Positions 26,066 to 34,890 of a DNA stretch of 64,000 nucleotides are shown piece by piece. The notes under the pieces were generated by a model. That model made no database searches. It was not told the DNA's origin and saw only the letters and a list, made by a program, of their open reading frames with translations. Position 1 is the first letter of the stretch, and every line of letters begins with the position of its first letter. Made by a program: the position numbers and the translations under genes. The stretch is from Defluviicoccus sp. (lineage in GTDB: Bacteria > Pseudomonadota > Alphaproteobacteria > Rhodospirillales > Defluviicoccaceae). The DNA lies in contig JARSSM010000020.1 of the NCBI GenBank assembly GCA_029624735.1, forward strand, positions 124,001-188,000, given 5' to 3'.

Positions 26066-27534
26066 TACAGGCCGCCCAGGCATACGTACTTGATCTCCAG
26101 ATACTCGTCGATACCGTAGCGGGAGCCTTCGCGGCCGATGCCCGACTGCTTGACCCCGCCGAAGGGCGCAACCTCGGTCGAGATGATGCCCTCGTTGACG
26201 CCGACCATGCCGTATTCGAGCGCTTCGGCTACGCGCCAGATGCGCCCCACATCGCGCGCATAAAGGTAGGCAGCGAGACCGAATTCGGTCGCGTTCGCCA
26301 TGGCGATCGCTTCCTCCTCGGCCTGGAAACGGAACAGCGGCGCGACCGGGCCGAATGTCTCCTCCTTGGCGATCTTCATCTTAGGCGTTACGTCCGCCAG
26401 AACCGTCGGCTCGAAGAACGTGCCACCGCGCGTATGCCGGCGCCCGCCGGTGATTACCGTTGCCCCGGCGCTGACGGCATCTTCGATGTGTTCCTCGACC
26501 TTTGCGACCGCAGCCGCGTTGATCAGCGGCCCCTGCTGGACTCCGGCTTCGAGGCCGGGCCCCACCTTCAGTGCGGCAACGGCCTCGCCGAGCTTGGCCG
26601 CGAACGCATCGTACACGGCGTCTTGCACCAAGATGCGGTTGGCGCAGACGCAAGTCTGGCCGGAGTTCCGATACTTGCACGCCAGCGCGCCGGCCACCGC
26701 GGCATCGAGATCAGCGTCGTCAAAAACGATGAACGGCGCATTGCCGCCGAGTTCGAGCGACAGCCGCTTGACCGTATCGGCGCTCAAACGCATGACGAGG
26801 CGGCCGATCTCGGTCGAGCCGGTGACCGAGATCTTGCGCACGATCGGGTTGGTGCACAGCTCGTGGCCGACCGTGGCCGCCGCAGCCGAGGGGACGATGT
26901 TGAGGACGCCCGCGGGTACGCCCGCTTCGTTCGCGAGTTCGGCCAGCGCGAGCGCCGACAGCGGCGTCAGTTTCGAAGGCTTGACCACCGAGGTGCAGCC
27001 GGCCGCCAGTGCCGGTGCGACCTTGCGGGTGATCATCGCTATGGGGAAATTCCAGGGCGTGATCGCAGCGGTGACGCCGATCGGCTCTTTGAGCGCGAAG
27101 AGACGCCGGCCCGGGACGGTAGCCGGGATGATATCGCCCTCGATCCGTTTTGCCTCCTCGGCGAACCATTCAACGAAGGCGGCCCCATAGGCGATTTCGC
27201 CTCGGCTCTCCGCCAACGGCTTGCCCTGCTCGAGCGTCATCAGGACGGCGAGATCCTCCTGGTGCGCCGTGATCAGCTCGAACCAGCGGCGCAGGATCCG
27301 GCTGCGCTCCTTCGCGGTACGGCTGCGCCAGGCAGGGAAGGCACGGTTGGCCGCCTCGATCGCGCGCGCCGTTTCCGCTTGGCCGAGATCGGACACCTGG
27401 GCGATCACGCTTCCATCGGCCGGATTGCTGACGGCGAAGGTGGCGCCGTTATCGGCCGCGATCCATTGCCCGTCGATCGCAGCCTGATCGCGCATGAGCC
27501 GGAGTTCGTGCAGGTGCTGGTGCAAGAGAGACAT
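26065..27534 (-). CDS. gabD: NAD(P)-dependent succinate-semialdehyde dehydrogenase
   Basis: A 489-residue aldehyde dehydrogenase. The glutamate region is [12 protein letters not shown] and the catalytic cysteine lies in [11 protein letters not shown]. The N-terminal [18 protein letters not shown] and the overall pattern match GabD. GGGAGGA lies 6-8 bases before the ATG at 27534; an upstream extension of the frame has no such support. It is the first gene of a two-gene unit with glpK. Related semialdehyde substrates cannot be excluded. Confidence 0.9.
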
Positions 27535-27650
27535 CTTGTCCTCCCGAGTGGTTCTAAGGCGCGCATTCGGAGCTCGCCGAAGGCCCGTTGACGCGACCGT
27601 AGCGTGCCCCATGTTATGCCACAGGATGGTCAGGATTACAGGGACGGACG

Positions 27651-27962
27651 ATGGTCGCAGACAAGAGGAAGTCTCATACCCACGAACGCGAACACGCACA
27701 TCGTGAGGAAGCTGATTTCAAGCGTCTCGCCCGGCGCAACAAGCTGTTCGGGCTCTGGGCGGCGAAGGAACTGGGCTACGAAGGCGAGGCCGCCGATGCG
27801 TATGCGCGCGACGTCATTTACTCGGACCTCGATGAACCGGGCGAGGACGACATGTTCCGCAAGGTTACGGCCGATTTTGAACGGCACGGCAAGAAGGCCA
27901 GCCGCGAAATGCTGATGCAGAAGCTGGCCGAGAGCATGCACAGGGCGGAAGCCGAGAAATAG
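27651..27962 (+). CDS. ATPase inhibitor subunit zeta (DUF1476)
   Basis: A 103-residue charged, helical protein of the DUF1476 family. In Paracoccus the zeta subunit blocks ATP hydrolysis by F1 (established). The core KLFGLWAAKELG is conserved; the N-terminal 20 residues, rich in His and Glu, would be the inhibitory region. It is a single gene, divergent from gabD and convergent with the hemerythrin gene. Confidence 0.9.
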   Translation: MVADKRKSHTHEREHAHREEADFKRLARRNKLFGLWAAKELGYEGEAADAYARDVIYSDLDEPGEDDMFRKVTADFERHGKKASREMLMQKLAESMHRAEAEK

Positions 27963-28003
27963 GCCGGCGCGCGCCGCCGCGCGTAAGGAATCGCGTAAAT
28001 TCG

Positions 28004-28696
28004 TTAGCGGAGAACGGGTCCCGATCGCGGCAGCGCCGTCGAACGACGGCGCGCCGTCATCCGTTGTGCGAGGTCATAGGCGCAGATCCGCCGTGGGGCC
28101 GCGCGCGGGCCGTCGCGCTCGCCGTTAAGCGTAACGCCGCCGGCCGGTTCGGGCAGCGCGTCCTGTCGATCACAGCAATCGGTGGGGGCGACACTGGCGC
28201 CGGAGCGTCCGGCTGCGCGTTCGCGCGCCAGGCGCAGGTCGGTCTCGGGATCGAGCATGCCGCCGAGCTGCTGCACGAGCGAGGCCTCCTCCTGCTGCAA
28301 ATGCTGCATCATGAGGCGCACAAGCTCGATCGCGTGCTCCTTGAACGCCTGCCACGCGTCCTGATCACAGCCTGAGGCCAGGAACCTCGCGGCCAGCGTG
28401 CGCAGATCGAGCGCCTTGGGGCCGATCTCCACGTGTTCGTGGGTTAAGTGAATCGCCATTTCGTTGCTGTCATCAGCCAACAGCGGAAACAAGATGACTT
28501 CTTCGAAGGCGTTATGATCGATGATTTCATCGATTTCGCTGACCAAACGCTGTAGCTGGGCGCGATCCTCGAGGTTGGTCGCATCGAAGGGACGCTCGGC
28601 TTCGGGGCCGGTGACACGGTTCTCGAGGCCGCAAATCGAGACCAGAATGCGGAAATGCTGTTCGTGCAGCACCCGCCCGAGTTCGCTCAGCTCCAT
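28004..28696 (-). CDS. Hemerythrin domain protein
   Basis: A 230-residue protein with a hemerythrin HHE-type four-helix region in residues 1-165. Candidate iron ligands are H12 and H15 in LHEQHF, the His-Glu pair in IDHNAFEEVILFP, H and E in THEHVEIG, and H and E in QHLQQEE. The C-terminal 65 residues are low-complexity and basic. Such proteins sense or store oxygen, nitric oxide or iron. The exact role is unknown. The ATG at 28696 has GGAAGGG upstream. Confidence 0.8.
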   Translation of the reverse strand: MELSELGRVLHEQHFRILVSICGLENRVTGPEAERPFDATNLEDRAQLQRLVSEIDEIIDHNAFEEVILFPLLADDSNEMAIHLTHEHVEIGPKALDLRTLAARFLASGCDQDAWQAFKEHAIELVRLMMQHLQQEEASLVQQLGGMLDPETDLRLARERAAGRSGASVAPTDCCDRQDALPEPAGGVTLNGERDGPRAAPRRICAYDLAQRMTARRRSTALPRSGPVLR

Positions 28697-28847
28697 TGTC
28701 GCCGCATCCCTTCCTTTACCGGGGTGTTGCTGGCATTGCAGCACGATCCGTGTTGCGGCGCAACATAATGGTCACAATGTTATACTCTTTTTTGAATTAG
28801 CCTTCCTCGCATTTCGCGCAGGCGACCTGTGATTCTTGGAGGATCCG

Positions 28848-30896
28848 TTATTTTTCAAGGTTCTCGGCAGCGGGAGGGCATTCTGCCGGTGGCCGGTCGG
28901 AGACGAACGACACCAGCACGTTACCTTCCTGCACCTGGTCGCCGACCCGGAAATGGACCTGCTCGACCATGCCGTCGGTGGGCGCGGTCACAACGTGTTC
29001 CATCTTCATCGCTTCCAGCACCATGACCGTGGTGCCGCGGTGGACCGCCTCGCCCGCCTCGACGTTGACCGCGATCACCCGGCCTGGCATCGGCGCCTTG
29101 AGCGAAGGCGTCCGCGCCTCGACGACGTCGGCACGGGCGACCGGATCGTCGATGACGAGGCGGTGGCAGGCGCCAGCGGCGATCACCGTAATCTCGTCGC
29201 CGTGCCGCGCGACGCAGGCCTTCAAGCGCACGCCGTTGAGCTCGGCCACCAGGTCGCCTCCGGCATCGATCTCGCCCTGCGCCTTGATCGGCTGGGTGGC
29301 GCCCGGCACTTCGAACACGAAGCCGTCGGCGCGGTAGTGGCTGACGACATCGACACTGGCATCGCCGTCGCGGAAGGTGAAAATGTGGAAATTGTCGTCA
29401 TTCAGGCGCCAGCCGTCGGTGCGGTGCCACGGCGAGTGGGGATCACGCGAACGCCGGGCCGCATCGTCCGCCTCCGCTTCCCTGCGCTTCAGCAGTGAGA
29501 GGGCGGCCAGGGCGAGCGTCCGGGCACCAGCCGGCTGCGCTTCCGGCAAGAGTGCTTTTTCGTGCCGGTCGATGAAGTGCGTCGTGAGGTCGGCGGCGGC
29601 GAAGGCGTGGTGGCGGCAGAGCGCGCCCAGGAAGGTAACATTGTTGGCGACACCCACGACCTGCACTTCGTCGAGCGCGTAGCGAAGGCGGTTGAGCGCC
29701 TTCATCCGGTCGGCATCCCAGACGATCAGTTTGGCGATCATCGGATCGTAACTGGCGCCGACCGCATCGCCCTCGCGGACGCCGGTATCGATGCGCACGA
29801 ACGCGCTCTCGTCCGGGAAGCGCAGGCGGCGCAGCGTGCCGGTGGCGGGCAGGAAGCCGTGCGCCGGGTCCTCGGCATAGATGCGGGCCTCGAAGGCGTG
29901 GCCGTTGACTGCGATGTCGTCCTGGCAGAGCGGCAGCGGCTCGCCGGCGGCAATCCGCAACTGCCATTCGACCAGGTCGATGCCGGTGATCATCTCGGTG
30001 ACCGGGTGCTCGACCTGCAGCCTTGTGTTCATCTCCATAAAGAAGAAGCGGTCCGCACCGTCGACGAGGAACTCGACCGTGCCGGCCCCCTCGTAGCCGA
30101 CGGCCTGGGCGGCGCGCACCGCCGCCTGGCCAAGCGCCTGGCGCAGTGCCGGTGCCAGGTTCGGCGCTGGCGCCTCCTCGATGACCTTCTGGTGCCGGCG
30201 CTGGATCGAACAGTCGCGCTCCGCCAGGTGCACAACCGAACCGAGACGATCAGCAAACACCTGCACCTCAACGTGGCGGGGCTCGGCGATGTACTTCTCG
30301 ATCAGTAGGCGTCCGTCGTCAAAAGCACTCATCGCCTCGTGCCGCGCCCGCTCGACCGCCTGGTGCAGCTGGCCCGGCCGTTCGACCACGCGCAGGCCAC
30401 GGCCGCCGCCGCCGGCGACCGCCTTGACGATGACGGGGTAGCCGATCTGCGCCGCCGCCTGCTCGATGACCGAAAGGTCCTGGCCCTCGCCGTGATAGCC
30501 TGGGACGACCGGCACGCCGTTCGCCTCCATGATCGCCTTGGCTTCGCTTTTTGAGCCCATCGCCCGGATGGCCTCCGCCGGCGGACCAATGAACACGAAA
30601 TCCGCCGCCCGGCAGGCATCGGCGAAGCCGGCGTTCTCGGACAGAAAGCCGTAGCCCGGGTGAATGGCATCGACGGCGGCCAGTGCGGCGATGTCGAGCA
30701 GCCTGGGGATGGCGAGATAACTCAAGCGCGGCTCGGCCGGGCCGATGTGATAGGCCTCGTCCGCCATCGCCACGTGCATCGCATCGGCGTCCGCGTCGGA
30801 GTAGACGGCGATCGAGCGGATGCCCAACCGGCGCGCGGTACGGATGATGCGGCAGGCGATCTCGCCGCGATTGGCGATCAGAATGCGTTCGAACAT
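28848..30896 (-). CDS. mccA: Methylcrotonyl-CoA carboxylase biotin-containing (alpha) subunit
   Basis: A 682-residue acyl-CoA carboxylase alpha chain. The biotin carboxylase part begins FERILIANRGEIACRI and has the ATP-grasp loop AVAGGGGRGLR. A BT-like linker follows, and the C-terminal biotinyl domain has EAMKMEH with the biotinylated lysine near residue 631. The sequence YSDADADAMHVAMADEA and the length point to MccA (leucine breakdown) rather than PccA or AccC; this is a judgement by eye. No beta subunit or other leucine-catabolic gene is adjacent, which is unusual. Confidence 0.82.
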   Translation of the reverse strand: MFERILIANRGEIACRIIRTARRLGIRSIAVYSDADADAMHVAMADEAYHIGPAEPRLSYLAIPRLLDIAALAAVDAIHPGYGFLSENAGFADACRAADFVFIGPPAEAIRAMGSKSEAKAIMEANGVPVVPGYHGEGQDLSVIEQAAAQIGYPVIVKAVAGGGGRGLRVVERPGQLHQAVERARHEAMSAFDDGRLLIEKYIAEPRHVEVQVFADRLGSVVHLAERDCSIQRRHQKVIEEAPAPNLAPALRQALGQAAVRAAQAVGYEGAGTVEFLVDGADRFFFMEMNTRLQVEHPVTEMITGIDLVEWQLRIAAGEPLPLCQDDIAVNGHAFEARIYAEDPAHGFLPATGTLRRLRFPDESAFVRIDTGVREGDAVGASYDPMIAKLIVWDADRMKALNRLRYALDEVQVVGVANNVTFLGALCRHHAFAAADLTTHFIDRHEKALLPEAQPAGARTLALAALSLLKRREAEADDAARRSRDPHSPWHRTDGWRLNDDNFHIFTFRDGDASVDVVSHYRADGFVFEVPGATQPIKAQGEIDAGGDLVAELNGVRLKACVARHGDEITVIAAGACHRLVIDDPVARADVVEARTPSLKAPMPGRVIAVNVEAGEAVHRGTTVMVLEAMKMEHVVTAPTDGMVEQVHFRVGDQVQEGNVLVSFVSDRPPAECPPAAENLEK

Positions 30897-30964
30897 CGGC
30901 GCTCCCTCACCCTTGCCCCAGTGCCGTGTGCCCTTGCTCACGTGCCATGCCGAAGGCGCCGGGT

Positions 30965-31510
30965 TCACTTCACACGCACGTCGCCCAGCCGGGGAAGGCT
31001 GCGGACATCGTCCCAGCCGTAGGCGACCTGCATCAGTTCCTTGTTCCACAGTGTCTCGGCGCGCATGGCGACGCGGCGGCCGCCCATGGCTTCGTAAAAG
31101 AAGCGCGCCGGATTGCCGTCGAGCACCCAAACCAGCACCGAATTGAGGCCGCGATCGGCCAGCACGTTGAACAGACCCAGGAGGAGCGCGCTGCCGATGC
31201 CGTTGGCCTCAAAGCCCGGCGCAACATAAAGCGTATAGACCTCGCCCGACTGCGGGAGCCCAGCTGTGCGTGCCTCGCCGCACGAGCCCATGCCGATGAT
31301 CCCGGCCTCTGGGTCTTCGGCAACGATGACGGCCTGCGGTCCGCCGCGCTGGCGCAAGACGAGCGCCCACTGCCGTGCCTGGGCGCTGACAGACATCCGC
31401 ACCAGGACCTCGTTCGGAACGACGCCCGGGTAGGCAGAACGCCAGGCGTCAACATAGACGCGGGCGATCGGGTCTGCGTCTTGTGGTCCGGCGCTGCGCA
31501 GGGTCAGCAT
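30965..31510 (-). CDS. GNAT family N-acetyltransferase
   Basis: A 181-residue acetyltransferase of the GNAT fold. Motif A, which binds acetyl-CoA, is VAPGFEANGIGSALL near residue 97. The acceptor is unknown. Its start overlaps the end of nudC by 7 bp, so the two are probably co-transcribed. Confidence 0.83.
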   Translation of the reverse strand: MLTLRSAGPQDADPIARVYVDAWRSAYPGVVPNEVLVRMSVSAQARQWALVLRQRGGPQAVIVAEDPEAGIIGMGSCGEARTAGLPQSGEVYTLYVAPGFEANGIGSALLLGLFNVLADRGLNSVLVWVLDGNPARFFYEAMGGRRVAMRAETLWNKELMQVAYGWDDVRSLPRLGDVRVK

Positions 31511-32484
31511 CGGTCCGCCTCGTCCCTGTCCGAGCCGCAGCCGAAGTCACCGCCTTCGGCGAGCCACGCGTCGATGAGTGCGCGCGCGATCGTCCCGCGA
31601 TAGGGGAGATACCGCTCCGGCCGCGTGAAAGCGTGCACATCCGCGCGGCTGAACCAGCGCGCATCCTCGAGTTCGGCCGCGTCAAAGCGGATCGCGCCCG
31701 CGCTTTCGACCGCGGCGCGGTATCCCAGCATCAGCGATCCGGGGAAGGGCCACGGCTGCGAGGTGAAATAGGTGAGCCGCGTGACCTCAAGGCCGACCTC
31801 CTCGCGCACCTCCCGCACCACCGCTTCCTCAACGCTCTCACCCGGCTCGACGAAACCGGCAAGCGTCGAATGCAGGCCGGCGGGCCATGCCGGCTGGCGT
31901 GCCAGGACGCAGCGCGCGTCGCTGCCTTCACCGTGGGTGACGAGCATGATCACCACCGGATCGGTGCGCGGGAAGTGCTTCTCGGCGCAAGCCTCGTTCG
32001 TGCATGCCCGCATATGGCCGCCGTCGCGCACCTGTGTCGGCTGACCGCAGCGCCCGCAGAACCGGTGCTGCTGGTGCCAGTGCATCATGCCGCGAACGTA
32101 AGCGAGGATCGCGCCATCATCGCGCGTGAGCCTGGCGCCAATCCGCCACAGATCACGAAACGCGGTGCCGTCGCCGAAAGCGGACAGATCGCGGCGCTCG
32201 CCCGCCGACAGGTCAGCCGCGAACCACGGGCAGCCGTCCGCCGAGGTGCCGAGGAATACGAGCGTCTCCGCAGCGGCAGCCACGTCCTGCGCGCCGGCGC
32301 CGGTTGCCGCGGCGAGACGCGGCGGCTCGCCGTCGATGATGAGGTTCCGGCCGCGCCAATAGGGCAGAACGCGGATGGAGGGCGCACGCCGCTGTGTCTC
32401 GATCCAGGCATCGTTGGCCCGGCGTGCGGCGCCGCGGTCGAGGCCGCAGCCGGTGTACAAAACGGCTTCGGGTGCGGAAATCAT
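31504..32484 (-). CDS. nudC: NADH pyrophosphatase NudC
   Basis: A 326-residue NAD(H) diphosphatase that can also remove NAD caps from RNA. It has a four-cysteine zinc ribbon (FCGRCG and later CTNEAC), the Nudix box GFVEPGESVEEAVVREVREE, and the NudC-specific motif SQPWPFPGSLM 20 residues further on. The start at ATG 32484 is the most likely. It is divergent from the phosphonate operon. Confidence 0.92.
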   Translation of the reverse strand: MISAPEAVLYTGCGLDRGAARRANDAWIETQRRAPSIRVLPYWRGRNLIIDGEPPRLAAATGAGAQDVAAAAETLVFLGTSADGCPWFAADLSAGERRDLSAFGDGTAFRDLWRIGARLTRDDGAILAYVRGMMHWHQQHRFCGRCGQPTQVRDGGHMRACTNEACAEKHFPRTDPVVIMLVTHGEGSDARCVLARQPAWPAGLHSTLAGFVEPGESVEEAVVREVREEVGLEVTRLTYFTSQPWPFPGSLMLGYRAAVESAGAIRFDAAELEDARWFSRADVHAFTRPERYLPYRGTIARALIDAWLAEGGDFGCGSDRDEADRC

Positions 32485-32726
32485 GCTGCAAAACCTGCCA
32501 CGTTCGCGCCCGCTCGGCAACGGCGGGCTTGCGCGCTGCAGGAGGATTGGTCAGCAGCCGGCGCCGGCGGAATGCTGCCCTCGCCAAGCAACGGCTCGCC
32601 CGCCGTCACAAAAGCTTCACCCCCTCCGAACACGGTCCTGGTCTAGACAAGGCGAGGGGATAGAATCGGGGCCGCCAGCGGGCGATACTATGTGCCTGCA
32701 CGGCTGCAAATCCAAGGAGCCGTGCA
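32485..32726. promoter_or_regulatory. Divergent promoter region of nudC and the phosphonate operon, with an RBS hairpin
   Basis: Three things are visible. A weak Pho-box-like pair of half-sites (CCGTCAC-AAAA-GCTTCAC, 32603-32620) has the 7-4-7 spacing of PhoB sites, but the second half matches poorly. A possible -10 element TAGAAT lies at 32661-32666. A perfect 9-bp hairpin (TGCACGGCT at 32697-32705 with its complement at 32718-32726) abuts the ATG and holds most of the Shine-Dalgarno AAGGAG in its loop and stem. Confidence 0.45.
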
Positions 32727-33776
32727 ATGCTCGTGTGCTCGCGCCGCGCAGTTCAAGGATTGTCTGCCATTCTCGTGTCCGCCATCGCGGCGCTGTTGCC
32801 CGGCCGGCCGGCCGGCGCGGCGGAGATGCTGACTGTCTACACCGCCTTCGAGAACGAGCAGCTCGCCCCCTACAAGAAGGCGTTCGAGGCGGCGCACCCG
32901 GATATCGAAATCCAGTGGGTGCGGGACTCGACCGGCATCATCACCGCGCGCCTCTTGGCGGAGAAGGCGAAGCCGCAGGCGGACGTGATCTGGGGCTTGG
33001 CGGCCTCCAGCCTGCTGCTGCTCGACCGCGACGGCCTGCTCGAAGGGTACGCGCCCGCAGGCGTCGAGAACCTGAAGCCGAAGTTCCGCAGTTCGAAGAA
33101 CCCGCCGACCTGGGTCGGCGTTGACGCCTGGATGGGCGCCGTTTGCTACAACACCATCGAGGCCGAAAAGAAGGGCTTGCCGAAGCCGGCGAGCTGGGAA
33201 GACCTGCTGAACCCTGTCTACAAGGGTCACTTGGTCATGCCCAATCCGGCATCGTCGGGCACCGGCTTCCTCACCGTCTCGGGCTGGCTGCAGCAGATGG
33301 GCGAGGCGCAAGGCTGGGCTTTTATGGACAAGCTGAACGAGAACATCGCCGCCTATACCCATTCCGGTTCCAAGCCCTGCAAGCAGGCGGCCGCCGGAGA
33401 GTATCCGCTCGGCATCTCGATCGAGTACACCGGCGCCTCGCTCAAGACCAAGGGCGCACCGCTCGATGTCATCCTGCCGAAGCCTGGCTCCGGTTGGGAC
33501 ATGGAGGCGACCGCGATCGTCAAGGGGACGGATCAGCCGGCTGCTGCGAAAAAGCTCGCCGACTTTGCCGCCAGCAAGGCCGCGAACGAACTCTACAACA
33601 CCTTCTATGCGGTTGTGGCCTACCAGGGCATGACTAAGGACATCCCCAACTATCCCGCCAACGCCGAAGCGATGATGATGCCCAACAACGACTTCGCGTG
33701 GGCGGCGCTCAACCGGGATCGCATCCTGGCCGAGTGGACCAAGCGCTACGACTCCAAGTCCGAACCGAAGAAATAA
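32727..33776 (+). CDS. 2-aminoethylphosphonate ABC transporter, substrate-binding protein
   Basis: A 349-residue periplasmic binding protein of the extracellular solute-binding family that includes iron(III)- and 2-aminoethylphosphonate-binding proteins. The signal peptide ends near AGA-AEM. The mature start LTVYTAFENEQLAPYKKAF is typical. Substrate assignment comes from the operon (phnW and phnX downstream). It heads the operon, with AAGGAG 8 bases before the ATG. Confidence 0.88.
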   Translation: MLVCSRRAVQGLSAILVSAIAALLPGRPAGAAEMLTVYTAFENEQLAPYKKAFEAAHPDIEIQWVRDSTGIITARLLAEKAKPQADVIWGLAASSLLLLDRDGLLEGYAPAGVENLKPKFRSSKNPPTWVGVDAWMGAVCYNTIEAEKKGLPKPASWEDLLNPVYKGHLVMPNPASSGTGFLTVSGWLQQMGEAQGWAFMDKLNENIAAYTHSGSKPCKQAAAGEYPLGISIEYTGASLKTKGAPLDVILPKPGSGWDMEATAIVKGTDQPAAAKKLADFAASKAANELYNTFYAVVAYQGMTKDIPNYPANAEAMMMPNNDFAWAALNRDRILAEWTKRYDSKSEPKK

Positions 33777-33780
33777 GCGG

Positions 33781-34890
33781 ATGGGCAAGCGGCCGACGGG
33801 CGTGTCCGGCGCGCCCTACCTCAGGATCGAACAGCTTAGCAAGAAGTTCGGCAGTTTCGAGGCGCTGAAGAACGTCTCGCTCGCGATCAACGAAGGCGAG
33901 TTTGTCTGCTTCCTCGGCCCCTCGGGCTGCGGCAAGACGACGCTTCTGCGGGCGATCGCCGGGCTCGATCCGCAGACCTCCGGGACGATCGAGCAGGCCG
34001 GGCGCGACATTTCCGCGTTGCCGCCGTCGCAACGGGACTTCGGGATCGTCTTTCAATCCTATGCCCTGTTCCCCAACCTGACGGTGATCAAGAACGTCGC
34101 CTACGGTTTGGAAAACCGGAAGATGCGCCGCGGCGACGCCCGAAAACGCGCCGGCGAGCTTCTGGAAATGGTTGGTCTCGCCGATCAGGCGGAGAAGTTT
34201 CCGGCCCAGCTCTCAGGCGGCCAGCAGCAGCGCGTCGCACTCGCGCGCGCGCTCGCCACGTCGCCCGGCTTGCTTCTGCTGGATGAGCCGCTGAGCGCAC
34301 TCGATGCCAAGGTTCGCCTGCATCTGCGCAAGGAAATCAAGGATCTGCAGCGTCGGCTCAACATCACCACGATCATGGTGACGCACGATCAGGAAGAGGC
34401 GCTGACCATGGCCGACCGGATCGTGGTCATGAAGGCGGGCGTGATCGAACAGGTCGGCACGGCGGACGAGATCTATGGCGATCCGGTCAATCCGTTCGTG
34501 GCCGACTTCATCGGCACGATGAACTTCCTGCCGGGAACGCTGATCGACCCGCAGCATGTGCGCCTCGGCCGGGTCGAGGTGCAACATGCGGGTGGGTTGG
34601 ACGGGGTGGCGCCTGGATCGCGGGTGACCGTTTGCGTGCGGCCCGAGGATGTCGAGATCGACGATGGCACAGCCGCGGCGGCGGGCAATCACATGGAGGC
34701 GCGGGTCGCCGAACTCGATTTCATCGGCAACTTCTTCCGCGCGCGCTTGGCACCGGATTGTCTTGAAGGGATGATCCTCGCCGCCGACCTGCCGACGCCC
34801 CTGGTCCGCAGCCGCCAAGTCAGCCGCGGCCATTCGGTCCGTATCGCGCTGCCGAGCCACCGGCTGCGCGTCTATCCTGCCGTGTCATGA
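33781..34890 (+). CDS. 2-aminoethylphosphonate ABC transporter, ATP-binding protein
   Basis: A 369-residue ABC ATPase with Walker [10 protein letters not shown] (near residue 50), signature LSGGQQQR and Walker [15 protein letters not shown]-terminal TOBE-like regulatory region occupies about residues 280-365. It begins 4 bp after the binding-protein gene and ends in an ATGA overlap with the permease gene. Confidence 0.9.
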   Translation: MGKRPTGVSGAPYLRIEQLSKKFGSFEALKNVSLAINEGEFVCFLGPSGCGKTTLLRAIAGLDPQTSGTIEQAGRDISALPPSQRDFGIVFQSYALFPNLTVIKNVAYGLENRKMRRGDARKRAGELLEMVGLADQAEKFPAQLSGGQQQRVALARALATSPGLLLLDEPLSALDAKVRLHLRKEIKDLQRRLNITTIMVTHDQEEALTMADRIVVMKAGVIEQVGTADEIYGDPVNPFVADFIGTMNFLPGTLIDPQHVRLGRVEVQHAGGLDGVAPGSRVTVCVRPEDVEIDDGTAAAAGNHMEARVAELDFIGNFFRARLAPDCLEGMILAADLPTPLVRSRQVSRGHSVRIALPSHRLRVYPAVS

